Notes under the pieces: generated by a model
What the model saw: only the letters and a program-made list of their open reading frames with translations
Told to the model about the DNA's origin: nothing
Databases searched by the model: none
Shown here: one piece after another, positions 31,799 through 39,419 of the stretch
How positions within the stretch are numbered: the stretch's first letter is position 1
Layout of the letters: the number at the start of each line of letters is the position of its first letter
Translations under genes and position numbers: made by a program
Source of the DNA: Streptomyces sp. NBC_00443
Lineage (GTDB): Bacteria > Actinomycetota > Actinomycetes > Streptomycetales > Streptomycetaceae
DNA length: 64,000 nucleotides
Direction: 5' to 3'
NCBI RefSeq assembly: GCF_036014175.1
Contig: NZ_CP107917.1
Location: forward strand, 7,936,001-8,000,000

Positions 31799-31825
31799 GG
31801 GGGAAGGTCGGCATAGGCTGGACGG

Positions 31826-32452
31826 ATGCCGGACGAGTACCGCACAGTCGCCCACGCGGGCGTGCACGAGACCGAGGTCAACCGCTCACGCTTCATCTGT
31901 GCGCTCGCCCCGGCGGCCACCGAGCAGGAGGCCCAGGACTTCATCGCCGGCATCCGCAAGGAGCACGCGGACGCCACCCACAACTGCTGGGCCTACGTCA
32001 TCGGCGCCGACGCCGCGATCCAGAAAGCCGGCGACGACGGCGAACCGGGCGGCACGGCCGGCGTCCCCATGCTCCAGATGCTGCTGCGCCGCGACATGCG
32101 GTACGTCGTCGCCGTGGTCACCCGCTACTACGGCGGCGTGAAGCTCGGCGCGGGCGGGCTCATCCGGGCCTACGGCGGTGCCGTGGGGGAGGCGATGGAC
32201 GAACTCGGCACGCTCACCCGCCGCCGCTTCCGGCTGGCCACGGTGACCGTCGACCACCAGCGCGCGGGCAAGGTGGAGAACGACCTCAGGTCGACCGGGC
32301 GAGAGGTCCGGGACGTGCGGTACGGCGAGGCGGTGACGATCGAGATCGGTCTGCCGGACGCCGACGTGGAGGCGTTCCGGGCGTGGCTGGCGGACGCGAC
32401 GGCAGGGGCGGCGGGGTTCGAGCTCGGGGGAGAGGCGTACGGGGACGCGTGA
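31826..32452 (+). CDS. YigZ/IMPACT family protein
   Basis: A 208-residue protein of the YigZ (UPF0029, IMPACT) family, related to a eukaryotic regulator of Gcn2; the bacterial role is unclear though a nucleic-acid or ribosome link is suspected. Hallmarks: VNRSRFICALAPAATEQEA, the DDGEPGGTAGVPMLQMLLR motif around residues 71-90, and VVTRYYGGVKLGAGGLIRAY around 98-117. The C-terminal ferredoxin-like domain (residues 135-205) is also present. The ATG at 31826 has no ribosome site but is preceded by TAGGCT ending 6 nt upstream, a leaderless signature. Length and motifs match the family, so identity is firm. Confidence 0.93.
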   Translation: MPDEYRTVAHAGVHETEVNRSRFICALAPAATEQEAQDFIAGIRKEHADATHNCWAYVIGADAAIQKAGDDGEPGGTAGVPMLQMLLRRDMRYVVAVVTRYYGGVKLGAGGLIRAYGGAVGEAMDELGTLTRRRFRLATVTVDHQRAGKVENDLRSTGREVRDVRYGEAVTIEIGLPDADVEAFRAWLADATAGAAGFELGGEAYGDA

Positions 32453-32588
32453 GGAGCTGGGCTGAGCGGCACCGGGCCGGACATGGTGGGTGAAATGTCC
32501 GTAACAGGCGTATGGCGTCCCTGTCATGACGGGGCGATACGGGAGTAACCGCCCGTGCTGTCAGACCCGGCCGTTAGTCTCGGGGATC

Positions 32589-33752
32589 ATGAGGCTGCTG
32601 CACACTTCCGACTGGCATCTCGGCAGGGCGTTCCACCGGGTGAGCATGCTCGGGGCCCAGGCCGAGTTCATCGGTCACCTCGTCACGACCGTGCGTGAGC
32701 GCGGTGTGGACGCGGTGGTCGTGTCGGGAGACGTGTACGACCGGGCGGTGCCGCCGCTCGCCGCGGTCGAGCTGTTCGACGACGCCCTGCACCGGCTCGC
32801 CGACCTCGGTGTGCCGACGGTGATGATCTCGGGGAATCACGATTCGGCACGTCGGCTCGGTGTGGGCGCGGGGCTGATCGGTCGCGCGGGTGTCCATCTG
32901 CGGACCGAGCCGGCGGCGTGCGGGACGCCGGTCGTGCTGCGGGACGACTTCGGCGATGTGGCCTTCTATGGGCTGCCGTATCTCGAACCCGCCCTGGTGA
33001 GGGACGAGTTCGGCGTCGACAAGCCCGGACACGAGGCCGTGCTCGCCGCCGCCATGGACCGGGTGCGCGCGGACCTCGCCGCACGCGCGCGTGGCACGCG
33101 GTCGGTCGTCCTCGCGCACGCTTTCGTGACCGGGGGCGAGGCCAGCGACAGTGAGCGGGACATCACCGTCGGCGGGGTGGCCGCGGTGCCCGCGGGGGTC
33201 TTCGACGGAGTCGACTACGTGGCGCTGGGTCACCTGCACGGCTGCCAGACCATCACGGAGCGCGTCCGCTACTCGGGCTCGCCGCTGCCGTACTCCTTCT
33301 CCGAGGCCGATCACCGCAAGAGCATGTGGCTCGTCGACCTGGACCCCGACGGAGCGGTCACCGCCGAGCGGGTCGAGTGCCCGGTGCCGCGTGCGCTGGC
33401 CAGGATCCGCGGGACGCTTGAGGACCTGCTGGCCGACCCTGCGCTCACGCGGTGCGAGGAGGCCTGGATCGAGGCGACGCTCACGGATGCGGTGCGCCCG
33501 GCCGACCCCATGGCCCGCCTCGCCGAGCGCTTCCCGCACACGCTCAGTCTCGTCTTCGACCCCGAGCGGGCGCCCGACGATCCCGAGGTGTCCTATGCGC
33601 AGCGGCTCGCGGGCAGGAGCGATCAGGAGATCGCGCAGGACTTCGTGGCGCATGTGCGCGGGGCCGGGCCGGACGAGCACGAACAGGGCGTGCTGAGGGA
33701 CGCGTTCGACGCGGTGCGGGCCGACGAGGTTGTGCGGGAGGTGGCGCGGTGA
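32589..33752 (+). CDS. sbcD: SbcCD nuclease subunit D
   Basis: SbcD is the Mre11-like nuclease subunit of SbcCD, which cuts DNA hairpins and processes blocked double-strand ends. The 387-residue protein has all phosphoesterase motifs: MRLLHTSDWHLG (motif I, Asp8 and His10), VVVSGDVYDRAVPP (motif II), VMISGNHDSARRLG (motif III), VVLAHAFVTGG and VALGHLHGCQ (metal-binding histidines). ATG 32589 follows TAGTCT by 8 nt with no Shine-Dalgarno. The stop overlaps the sbcC GTG start by 4 nt (GTGA), coupling translation of the two subunits. Length fits actinobacterial SbcD. Confidence 0.95.
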   Translation: MRLLHTSDWHLGRAFHRVSMLGAQAEFIGHLVTTVRERGVDAVVVSGDVYDRAVPPLAAVELFDDALHRLADLGVPTVMISGNHDSARRLGVGAGLIGRAGVHLRTEPAACGTPVVLRDDFGDVAFYGLPYLEPALVRDEFGVDKPGHEAVLAAAMDRVRADLAARARGTRSVVLAHAFVTGGEASDSERDITVGGVAAVPAGVFDGVDYVALGHLHGCQTITERVRYSGSPLPYSFSEADHRKSMWLVDLDPDGAVTAERVECPVPRALARIRGTLEDLLADPALTRCEEAWIEATLTDAVRPADPMARLAERFPHTLSLVFDPERAPDDPEVSYAQRLAGRSDQEIAQDFVAHVRGAGPDEHEQGVLRDAFDAVRADEVVREVAR

Positions 33753-36745
33753 GGCTCCATCGCCTCGACGTGACGGCCTTCGGACCGTTCGGCGGTTCGC
33801 AGACCGTCGACTTCGACGCGCTGTCCCTGGCCGGCCTCTTCCTGCTGCACGGACCGACCGGCGCCGGCAAGACCTCCGTCCTGGACGCCCTATGCTATGC
33901 GCTCTACGGCTCCGTGCCGGGTGCCCGCCAGAGCGGCCAGGGCATGGCCCTGCGCAGCGATCACGCCGCGGCCGGCACCCGCACGGAGGTCCGGCTCGAA
34001 CTCACCGTCGCCGGACGCCGGTTGGAGGTCACCCGGCAGCCGCCCTGGGAGCGCCCGAAGAAGCGCGGCTCGGGCACGACGGTCGACAAGGCCCAGACCT
34101 GGCTGCGTGAGTACGACGTGCGGCCCGGGACCTGGAAGGACCTCAGCCGCTCGCACCAGGAGATCGGCGAGGAGATCACCCAGCTGCTCGGCATGAGCCG
34201 TGAGCAGTTCTGCCAGGTCGTGCTGTTGCCCCAGGGCGACTTCGCGCGCTTCCTGCGGGCCGACGCAGAGGCGCGCGGCAAGCTGCTGGGCCGCCTTTTC
34301 GACACGCACCGCTTCGCCGAGGTCGAGAAGCGCCTCGCCGAGCGCCGACGGGCGGCCGAGGCCCGGGTGCGGGACGGCGACGCCGCGTTGCTGGCCGACG
34401 CCCACCGGATGCAGCAGGCGGCGGGCAACGCCATGCAGTTGCCGGCCGACCTCGCACCGGGCGAGCCAGGCCTGGCCGAGGCCATCCTCGGTGCTGCCGC
34501 CATCGCCCGCAGCACCGCCCGCGAGCAGCTGAGCATCGCCCACTGCCGCCTCCTGGCCGCCGAGTCCGCCCAGACAGCCGCCGAGCTCGCCCTGGCCGAC
34601 GTACGCGAAGTGGCCCGGCTGCAGCGGCGGTTCACCGAGGCACGGGAGCGGGCCGCGCTGCTGGAGGAGCGCGCCGACGGCTACCGGCAGGCGCAGGCCC
34701 GGATGGAGCGGTCCCGCAAGGCGGAGGCCGTGGCACCCGCGCTGGAGCTGCGTGACGCCGCCGAGGCGGAGCACCGGCGGGCGGCGGCGGCCGAAGCCCG
34801 CGCGCGTGGACTGTTGCCGGAGACCTTCGCGGGGGCAGGCGCCGCCGGGCTCGCGGTCGCCGCGCGCCGGGCCGCCGAGGAACTCGGCGGACTGGAGTCT
34901 GCGCGTCGCGGTGAACAGCGACTGGCCGAACTCGTCGACGAGCGCGACGAGCTGGACCGTCAGGAACGGGCCGACGAGGGCCTGCTGCAGGACGCCGAAG
35001 AATGGCTCGCCGGGTGGGAGGAGAGCCGCGCCGCACTCCAGGCCCGCATCGACACCGCCCAGGACGCCGCGACCCGGGCCGAGCAGCTCGCCGTGCAGCG
35101 TGAACCCGCGCAGCAGCGGCTCGCTGCCGCGCGGCTGCGTGACCAGCTCGCCGGTGACACGGACGCGGCCGCCGAACAAGCCCGGCTCGCCCAGGAACAG
35201 GTGCTCGAGGCGAAGGCGCACTGGCTCGACGTCAAGGAACAGCGCCTGAACGGCATCGCCGCCGAACTGGCCGCCCAGCTGCAGGACGGCGCACCCTGCG
35301 CGGTCTGCGGGGCCACCGACCACCCAGCCCCAGCCCGCAAGGATGCCGGGCACGTGGACCGGGAGGCGGAGGAGCGCGCGCTGACCGCCTACCAGCAGGC
35401 GGAGGAACGGCACAGCGAGAGGGAACAGCGGCTGGGTGTCGTACGCGAGGCGCTGGCCGCCGCCACCGCCGAGGCCGGCGACTCGCCGACCGACCGGCTC
35501 GCCACGCACTGCGAGGAGCTGGAGCGTCTGTGGGCGCAGGCCCGCAGGGAGGCGTCCGCGCTGCATCCGGCCCACGAGGAGCTGCGCCGGGCCGAGGCGG
35601 AGTACGAGCAGCGGACCGCCGACCGGCACCGGGCTGCGGTCGGAGTCGCGTCCCGGGTGGGCCACCGCGAGCGGCTGGACCGTGAACGGGCCACTCTGGA
35701 GGGGGAGTTGGCGCAGGCCCGCGGCACCGCCGCCAGCGTGGCCGCGCGAGCCGCCCAACTGGAGCGGCAGGCCGAGCTGCTCACCGACGCCGCCGACACC
35801 GCGCGCGCCGCCGAGGACATCGCCCAACGGCTCAAGGACGCCGACGCCCGCCTGGCCGACGCCGCCTTCCGCGCGGGCTTCGACACCCCGCACGCCGCGG
35901 CCGCCGCGCTCCTCGACGACGCCGCCCACCGCGACCTCCAACATCGGCTCGACGCCTGGCAGTCCGAAGAGTCCGCCGTACGCGCCGTCCTCGCCGAGAC
36001 CGACACCTCAGTCGCCGCCCAACAGCCGCCGGCCGAGGTGGGGTCCGCGGAGCGGGCCGCTGCCGCAGCGGTCCAGCGGGCCCGCGACGCCGCCTCCGCG
36101 CGCGACGCCGCCGCCCGGCGCTGCACCGAGCTCGACCGGCTGTCCACGCGCGCGACCGCCGCCGTGCGCCAACTCGCCCCGCTGCGCCAGGAGTACGACC
36201 GCGTGGCCCGCCTCGCCACGCTCACCGCCGGAACCTCGTCGGACAACGAACGCAAGATGCGCCTGGAGTCGTACGTCCTGGCGGCCCGCCTCGAACAGGT
36301 CGCCGCCGCCGCGACCGTACGGCTGCAACGCATGTCGTCCGGCCGCTACACCCTCGTCCACTCCGACGACCGCGCCGGGCGTGGCCGCAGCGGGCTCGGG
36401 CTGCATGTCGTCGACGCCTGGACCGGGCGGGAGCGGGACACGGCGACGCTGTCGGGAGGCGAGACGTTCTTCGCCTCTCTCGCCCTCGCTCTCGGCCTCG
36501 CGGACGTCGTGACCGACGAGGCCGGCGGGGTGCGCCTGGACACGCTCTTCATCGACGAGGGCTTCGGCAGCCTCGACGACCAGACCCTCGACGAGGTGCT
36601 CGACGTGCTCGACTCCCTGCGCGAGCGCGACCGCAGCGTCGGGATCGTCAGCCATGTCGCGGATCTGCGGCGGCGGATCCATGCGCAGTTGGAGGTCGTG
36701 AAGGGGAGATCGGGATCAGTGCTGCGGCAACGGGGCGTCGGGTGA
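33749..36745 (+). CDS. sbcC: SbcCD ATPase subunit C
   Basis: SbcC is the Rad50/SMC-like ATPase that tethers DNA and powers SbcD. The 998-residue protein has an N-terminal Walker A GPTGAGKTSV (residues 35-44), two long Ala/Glu/Arg-rich coiled-coil arms, a zinc hook CAVCG with Cys517 and Cys520 almost exactly midway, the ABC signature LSGGE (about 901-905) and Walker B LFIDEGFGSLD (about 933-943). The GTG at 33749 gives MRLHRLDVTAFGPFGG, the standard SbcC start; the open frame further upstream lies wholly inside sbcD and is rejected. It overlaps sbcD by 4 nt and is followed by a convergent Lrp regulator gene. Confidence 0.95.
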   Translation: MRLHRLDVTAFGPFGGSQTVDFDALSLAGLFLLHGPTGAGKTSVLDALCYALYGSVPGARQSGQGMALRSDHAAAGTRTEVRLELTVAGRRLEVTRQPPWERPKKRGSGTTVDKAQTWLREYDVRPGTWKDLSRSHQEIGEEITQLLGMSREQFCQVVLLPQGDFARFLRADAEARGKLLGRLFDTHRFAEVEKRLAERRRAAEARVRDGDAALLADAHRMQQAAGNAMQLPADLAPGEPGLAEAILGAAAIARSTAREQLSIAHCRLLAAESAQTAAELALADVREVARLQRRFTEARERAALLEERADGYRQAQARMERSRKAEAVAPALELRDAAEAEHRRAAAAEARARGLLPETFAGAGAAGLAVAARRAAEELGGLESARRGEQRLAELVDERDELDRQERADEGLLQDAEEWLAGWEESRAALQARIDTAQDAATRAEQLAVQREPAQQRLAAARLRDQLAGDTDAAAEQARLAQEQVLEAKAHWLDVKEQRLNGIAAELAAQLQDGAPCAVCGATDHPAPARKDAGHVDREAEERALTAYQQAEERHSEREQRLGVVREALAAATAEAGDSPTDRLATHCEELERLWAQARREASALHPAHEELRRAEAEYEQRTADRHRAAVGVASRVGHRERLDRERATLEGELAQARGTAASVAARAAQLERQAELLTDAADTARAAEDIAQRLKDADARLADAAFRAGFDTPHAAAAALLDDAAHRDLQHRLDAWQSEESAVRAVLAETDTSVAAQQPPAEVGSAERAAAAAVQRARDAASARDAAARRCTELDRLSTRATAAVRQLAPLRQEYDRVARLATLTAGTSSDNERKMRLESYVLAARLEQVAAAATVRLQRMSSGRYTLVHSDDRAGRGRSGLGLHVVDAWTGRERDTATLSGGETFFASLALALGLADVVTDEAGGVRLDTLFIDEGFGSLDDQTLDEVLDVLDSLRERDRSVGIVSHVADLRRRIHAQLEVVKGRSGSVLRQRGVG

Positions 36746-36781
36746 CGCCAGTTGCCCAGGGGCGACCCGGCAGGGATGACG

Positions 36782-37228
36782 TCAGTGGCCCAGCGGGCGG
36801 CGGGGCAGAGGGGAGGAGTAGACGACGCTGGTCGTCACCGAGCCCAGTGTGCCGATCTTGCCGGACACCTCCTCCAGATGCCGCATCGAACGGGCCGTGA
36901 CCTTGATGACGAAACAGTCGTCACCGGTGACGTGATGGGCCTCCAGGATCTCGGGCGTCGCGGCGACCAGGTCGTGGAACGGCTTGTAGTTGCCGTTGGG
37001 GTACCGGAGGCGGACGAAGGCCAGGATCGGCAGGCCCAGCCGCTCGGGGTCCACCACGGCGGCGTAGCCCTGGATGACGCCCGCCTCCTCCAGCCGCCGC
37101 ACCCGCTCGGTGACCGCACTCGCGGACATGGACACGGCCCTGGCGAGCTCGGCGAAACTGGCGCGGCCGTCGCGCTGGAGGACGTCGAGGATGCGCCAGT
37201 CGGTGGCGTCCGGGGAATACGTGGTCAT
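36782..37228 (-). CDS. Lrp/AsnC family regulator
   Basis: A 148-residue leucine-responsive-type regulator. The N-terminal helix-turn-helix reads DWRILDVLQRDGRASFAELA, then RAVSMSASAVTERVRRLEEA; the C-terminal half is the RAM/ACT-like ligand domain with FVRLRYPNGNYKPFHDLV and HHVTGDDCFVIKVTARSMRH, whose GDDCF motif lines the amino-acid pocket. ATG 37228 (MTTYSPDATD) is used. It is divergent from the rhodanese gene at 37323, with two inverted repeats in the 94-nt gap. Control of the rhodanese gene in response to a sulfur amino acid is plausible but unproven. Confidence 0.92.
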   Translation of the reverse strand: MTTYSPDATDWRILDVLQRDGRASFAELARAVSMSASAVTERVRRLEEAGVIQGYAAVVDPERLGLPILAFVRLRYPNGNYKPFHDLVAATPEILEAHHVTGDDCFVIKVTARSMRHLEEVSGKIGTLGSVTTSVVYSSPLPRRPLGH

Positions 37229-37234
37229 GGGCGA

Positions 37235-37288
37235 GGAATAGCAGGGCATTCCCCGGCGCATCAAGAGGAGTGGAGGGGATTTCCTCTT
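37235..37288. promoter_or_regulatory. Two inverted repeats between Lrp and rhodanese genes
   Basis: GGAATAGCAGGGCATTCC (37235-37252) has 5-bp inverted arms, and AAGAGGA (37263-37269) with TCCTCTT (37282-37288) has 7-bp arms. Both lie in the divergent promoter region, upstream of the likely rhodanese -10 TAGATT (37310-37315). They are candidate binding sites of the adjacent Lrp-type regulator. Confidence 0.55.
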
Positions 37289-37322
37289 CAGGGCGCGGAT
37301 CGCCGGTCGTAGATTTCCGGTC

Positions 37323-37811
37323 ATGACGACTACGACTACGACTACGCCCAACGCTGTCCTGCGCGTCGCGCCCGCCACGCCTGCCGAGGCCGCCGCCCAC
37401 TTCCGTGCGAGCCTCGTCTTCCACGCCGATGTGTCCGACGTCGCCGCCGCGCTCGCGGCCGACGCCGACCCCGGCTTCGTCGTCCTGGACTCCCGTTCCA
37501 CCGAGTCCTGGGACCAGGGCCACATCCCCGGCTCGATCCACCTCCCCACCGCGCTGATCCCCGAGCAGGCGGAGCAGCTCCTCGACAGGTCCGTGCCTGT
37601 CGTGACGTACTGCTGGGGTCCCGGCTGCAACGGCGCGACCCGGGCCGCCCTGGCCCTTGCCGAACTCGGCTACCAGGTGAAGGAGATGCTCGGCGGATTC
37701 GAGTACTGGGCGCGTGAGGGCTTCGAGTACGAGACCTGGCAGGGGCGAGAGCGCCGGGAGGCCGACCCGCTGACCGCACCGCGCGCGGGTGCCGATGACT
37801 GCGGCTGCTGA
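37323..37811 (+). CDS. Rhodanese-like sulfurtransferase
   Basis: A 162-residue single-domain rhodanese, which carries sulfane sulfur on an active-site cysteine. The domain spans residues about 30-145: GFVVLDSRSTESWDQGHIPG (CH2A motif), SIHLPTALI, and the active loop VTYCWGPGCNGATRAALALA. In this loop the catalytic Cys is most likely the one in the CNGATRAA loop preceding the helix; a second Cys three to five residues earlier could form a redox pair. The N-terminus is a Thr run encoded by repeated ACGACT. ATG 37323 follows TAGATT by 7 nt. The very C-terminal DDCGC may add thiols. Divergent from an Lrp regulator that likely controls it. Confidence 0.88.
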   Translation: MTTTTTTTPNAVLRVAPATPAEAAAHFRASLVFHADVSDVAAALAADADPGFVVLDSRSTESWDQGHIPGSIHLPTALIPEQAEQLLDRSVPVVTYCWGPGCNGATRAALALAELGYQVKEMLGGFEYWAREGFEYETWQGRERREADPLTAPRAGADDCGC

Positions 37812-37868
37812 AGCGGGAGTTGGGCACGGTGATCGGAGCGCAACGCGGTGCGTGTAGGTTCTGCTGCC

Positions 37869-38384
37869 ATGGTGCGATACGCGGAACCGGGCGTGGTGGA
37901 GTGGGTGGAGTCGGGCGGCGGCCCGCTGATAGCGGTGCCGGAGACGGTGCTGCCGTTCTGGGCGGGCGCCGACGGCGACGAGACGGTCTCCGACTACGAC
38001 CGGGCCTGCGAGATCGAAGGCTTCGTCGGACTCCTGCCCGTGGGAGACAGCGCGGCACTGGTGCTCGGCGACGAGCCCGCCTCGACCACCTACCTGCGCG
38101 ACCAGGGCATCTTCGTGCGCTGGTGCGCGGCCGACTCCGAGGCGGAACTGCTGGCCCGGGTTCCGGACGCGCTCGCCACGGCGGTCTGGGGACACGAGGT
38201 GCGCTGGAACGTGCCGGGGACCGTGGTCCTGTTCGACTCGGCTTGGCCGGGGCGGGAGACGGAACGCACCGAGCATCTGCGCGTGGCCCTCGAACCGGGC
38301 GCTTACGCCGTCCGGGCCGCCCAGGTGCAACCCGGACCGGAGATCTGGCTGGGGCTCGTCCAACTGCGACGGCTGCCGCACTGA
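37869..38384 (+). CDS. Immunity 21 (Imm21) family protein
   Basis: A 171-residue protein I recognise as Imm21, a family predicted to neutralise polymorphic toxins. Diagnostic text: VVEWVESGGGPLIAVPETVL at residues 9-28, DYDRACEIEGFVGLLPVGDS around 43-62, ALVLGDEPASTTYLRDQGIF and VRWCAADSEAELLARVP. No signal peptide or membrane segment. ATG 37869 is preceded by TAGGTT ending 8 nt upstream and lacks a ribosome site. There is no recognisable toxin, WXG100 or T7SS gene in the neighbourhood, so this is an orphan immunity gene; it may protect against toxins of other strains or have another job. Confidence 0.82.
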   Translation: MVRYAEPGVVEWVESGGGPLIAVPETVLPFWAGADGDETVSDYDRACEIEGFVGLLPVGDSAALVLGDEPASTTYLRDQGIFVRWCAADSEAELLARVPDALATAVWGHEVRWNVPGTVVLFDSAWPGRETERTEHLRVALEPGAYAVRAAQVQPGPEIWLGLVQLRRLPH

Positions 38385-38447
38385 CGACGTGTAGGTGCGT
38401 GAATAACCAGGTGCGCGGCACCCGGCCGGTCGCCATCATGATCTGCC

Positions 38448-39281
38448 ATGCCCCGGCTTCCGCACCCCACCCCTGAAGACCTGCGCCGTGACCCACTGCC
38501 CCTGCGCGGCCGGACCGCTCTGGTCACGGGGGCCGGCAGACGCGCCGGCATCGGCCACGCGGTGGCGCGGCGGCTCGCCGCCTACGGGGCGAGTGTCTAT
38601 CTGCACCACCACGTGCCGCACGACGCCGCCATGCCCTGGGGCGCCGACAGCCCGGACGACGTCGTCGCCTCTGTGCGCGAGGCGCTCGGCGACCCCGAGG
38701 CCCAGGCTCTCGCGGGACCCGGTGACCTCTCCGACCCGGACGCGCCCGCCGAGCTGATCGCCACGGCCGCCGCGGCACTGGGCGGACGGCTCGACATCCT
38801 GATCGCCAACCACGCCGTCAGCGGCTCCGACGGCACCCTCGACGAGATCGACGCCGCGATGCTCGACACGCACTGGGCGGTCGACACCCGTGCGGTACTG
38901 CTTCTCGTCCAGGCCCACGCCCGGCTGAGGCCGCCCGGTCCCGGCGGTCGCGTCGTGATGATGACCTCCGGGCAGGACATCGCGGGCGGCATGCCCGGGG
39001 AGATCGCCTACGCCCTTCAGAAGGGCGCCCTGGCCTCGATCACCCGCTCGCTGTCGACCACGCTCGCCGGGCAGGGCATCACGGTGAACACCGTCAACCC
39101 CGGCCCCGTCGACACGGACTACCTGACCGGCGATGCGTACGAGGCCGTGGCCGCCGGCTTCCCCGCCGGACGGTGGGGCATGCCCGACGACCCCGCCCGC
39201 CTCATCGCCTGGCTGGCGACGGACGAGGCGGGCTGGATCACCGGTGAGGTCATCAACTCCGAGGGCGGATTCGGGCGTTGA
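38448..39281 (+). CDS. SDR family oxidoreductase
   Basis: A 277-residue short-chain dehydrogenase/reductase. The classical pattern is present: cofactor turn LVTGAGRRAGIGHAVARRL near residues 25-43, LDILIANHAVSG (the NNAG-like segment), a catalytic Ser in VVMMTSGQDIAGG and the Tyr-x-x-x-Lys pair in AYALQKGALASITRSL. ITVNTVNPGPVDTDYLTGDA is the usual strand-6 region. ATG 38448 is used, with CATGAT shortly before. No partner enzyme is adjacent. The substrate is unknown. The stop is followed directly by an array of tandem repeats that fills the gap to the convergent DUF885 gene. Confidence 0.88.
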   Translation: MPRLPHPTPEDLRRDPLPLRGRTALVTGAGRRAGIGHAVARRLAAYGASVYLHHHVPHDAAMPWGADSPDDVVASVREALGDPEAQALAGPGDLSDPDAPAELIATAAAALGGRLDILIANHAVSGSDGTLDEIDAAMLDTHWAVDTRAVLLLVQAHARLRPPGPGGRVVMMTSGQDIAGGMPGEIAYALQKGALASITRSLSTTLAGQGITVNTVNPGPVDTDYLTGDAYEAVAAGFPAGRWGMPDDPARLIAWLATDEAGWITGEVINSEGGFGR

Positions 39282-39419
39282 GGTGACGATGCCGGGGCCG
39301 AGGGTGACGATGCCGGCGCCCGCAGCAGGCCTTGGTCTCCGCAGCAGACGTCGACCACCGCGGCAGACGTCGACCACCGCGGCAGGCGCCGGCGTCCGCG
39401 GCAGGCGCCGGCGTCCGCC
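39282..39419 (+). repeat. Compound tandem-repeat array (2 x 21 bp then 5 x 19 bp)
   Basis: Two 21-bp units starting GGTGACGATGCCGG occupy 39282-39302 and 39303-39323. One base later, five 19-bp units follow without gaps at 39325, 39344, 39363, 39382 and 39401, ending 39419. Units 2 and 3 are identical (GCAGACGTCGACCACCGCG); units 4 and 5 (GCAGGCGCCGGCGTCCGCG/C) differ at one base; unit 1 is degenerate. The array fills the space between the convergent SDR and DUF885 genes and stops exactly at the DUF885 stop codon. There are no unique spacers, so it is not CRISPR. Confidence 0.85.

Noticed and set aside
33452..33748. N-terminal extension of SbcC
   Set aside because: It lies entirely inside sbcD, and the standard SbcC start MRLHRLDVTAFG occurs at 33749.
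39325..39419. 19-bp repeats as a CRISPR array
   Set aside because: Units are directly adjacent with no unique spacers and no cas genes are present.
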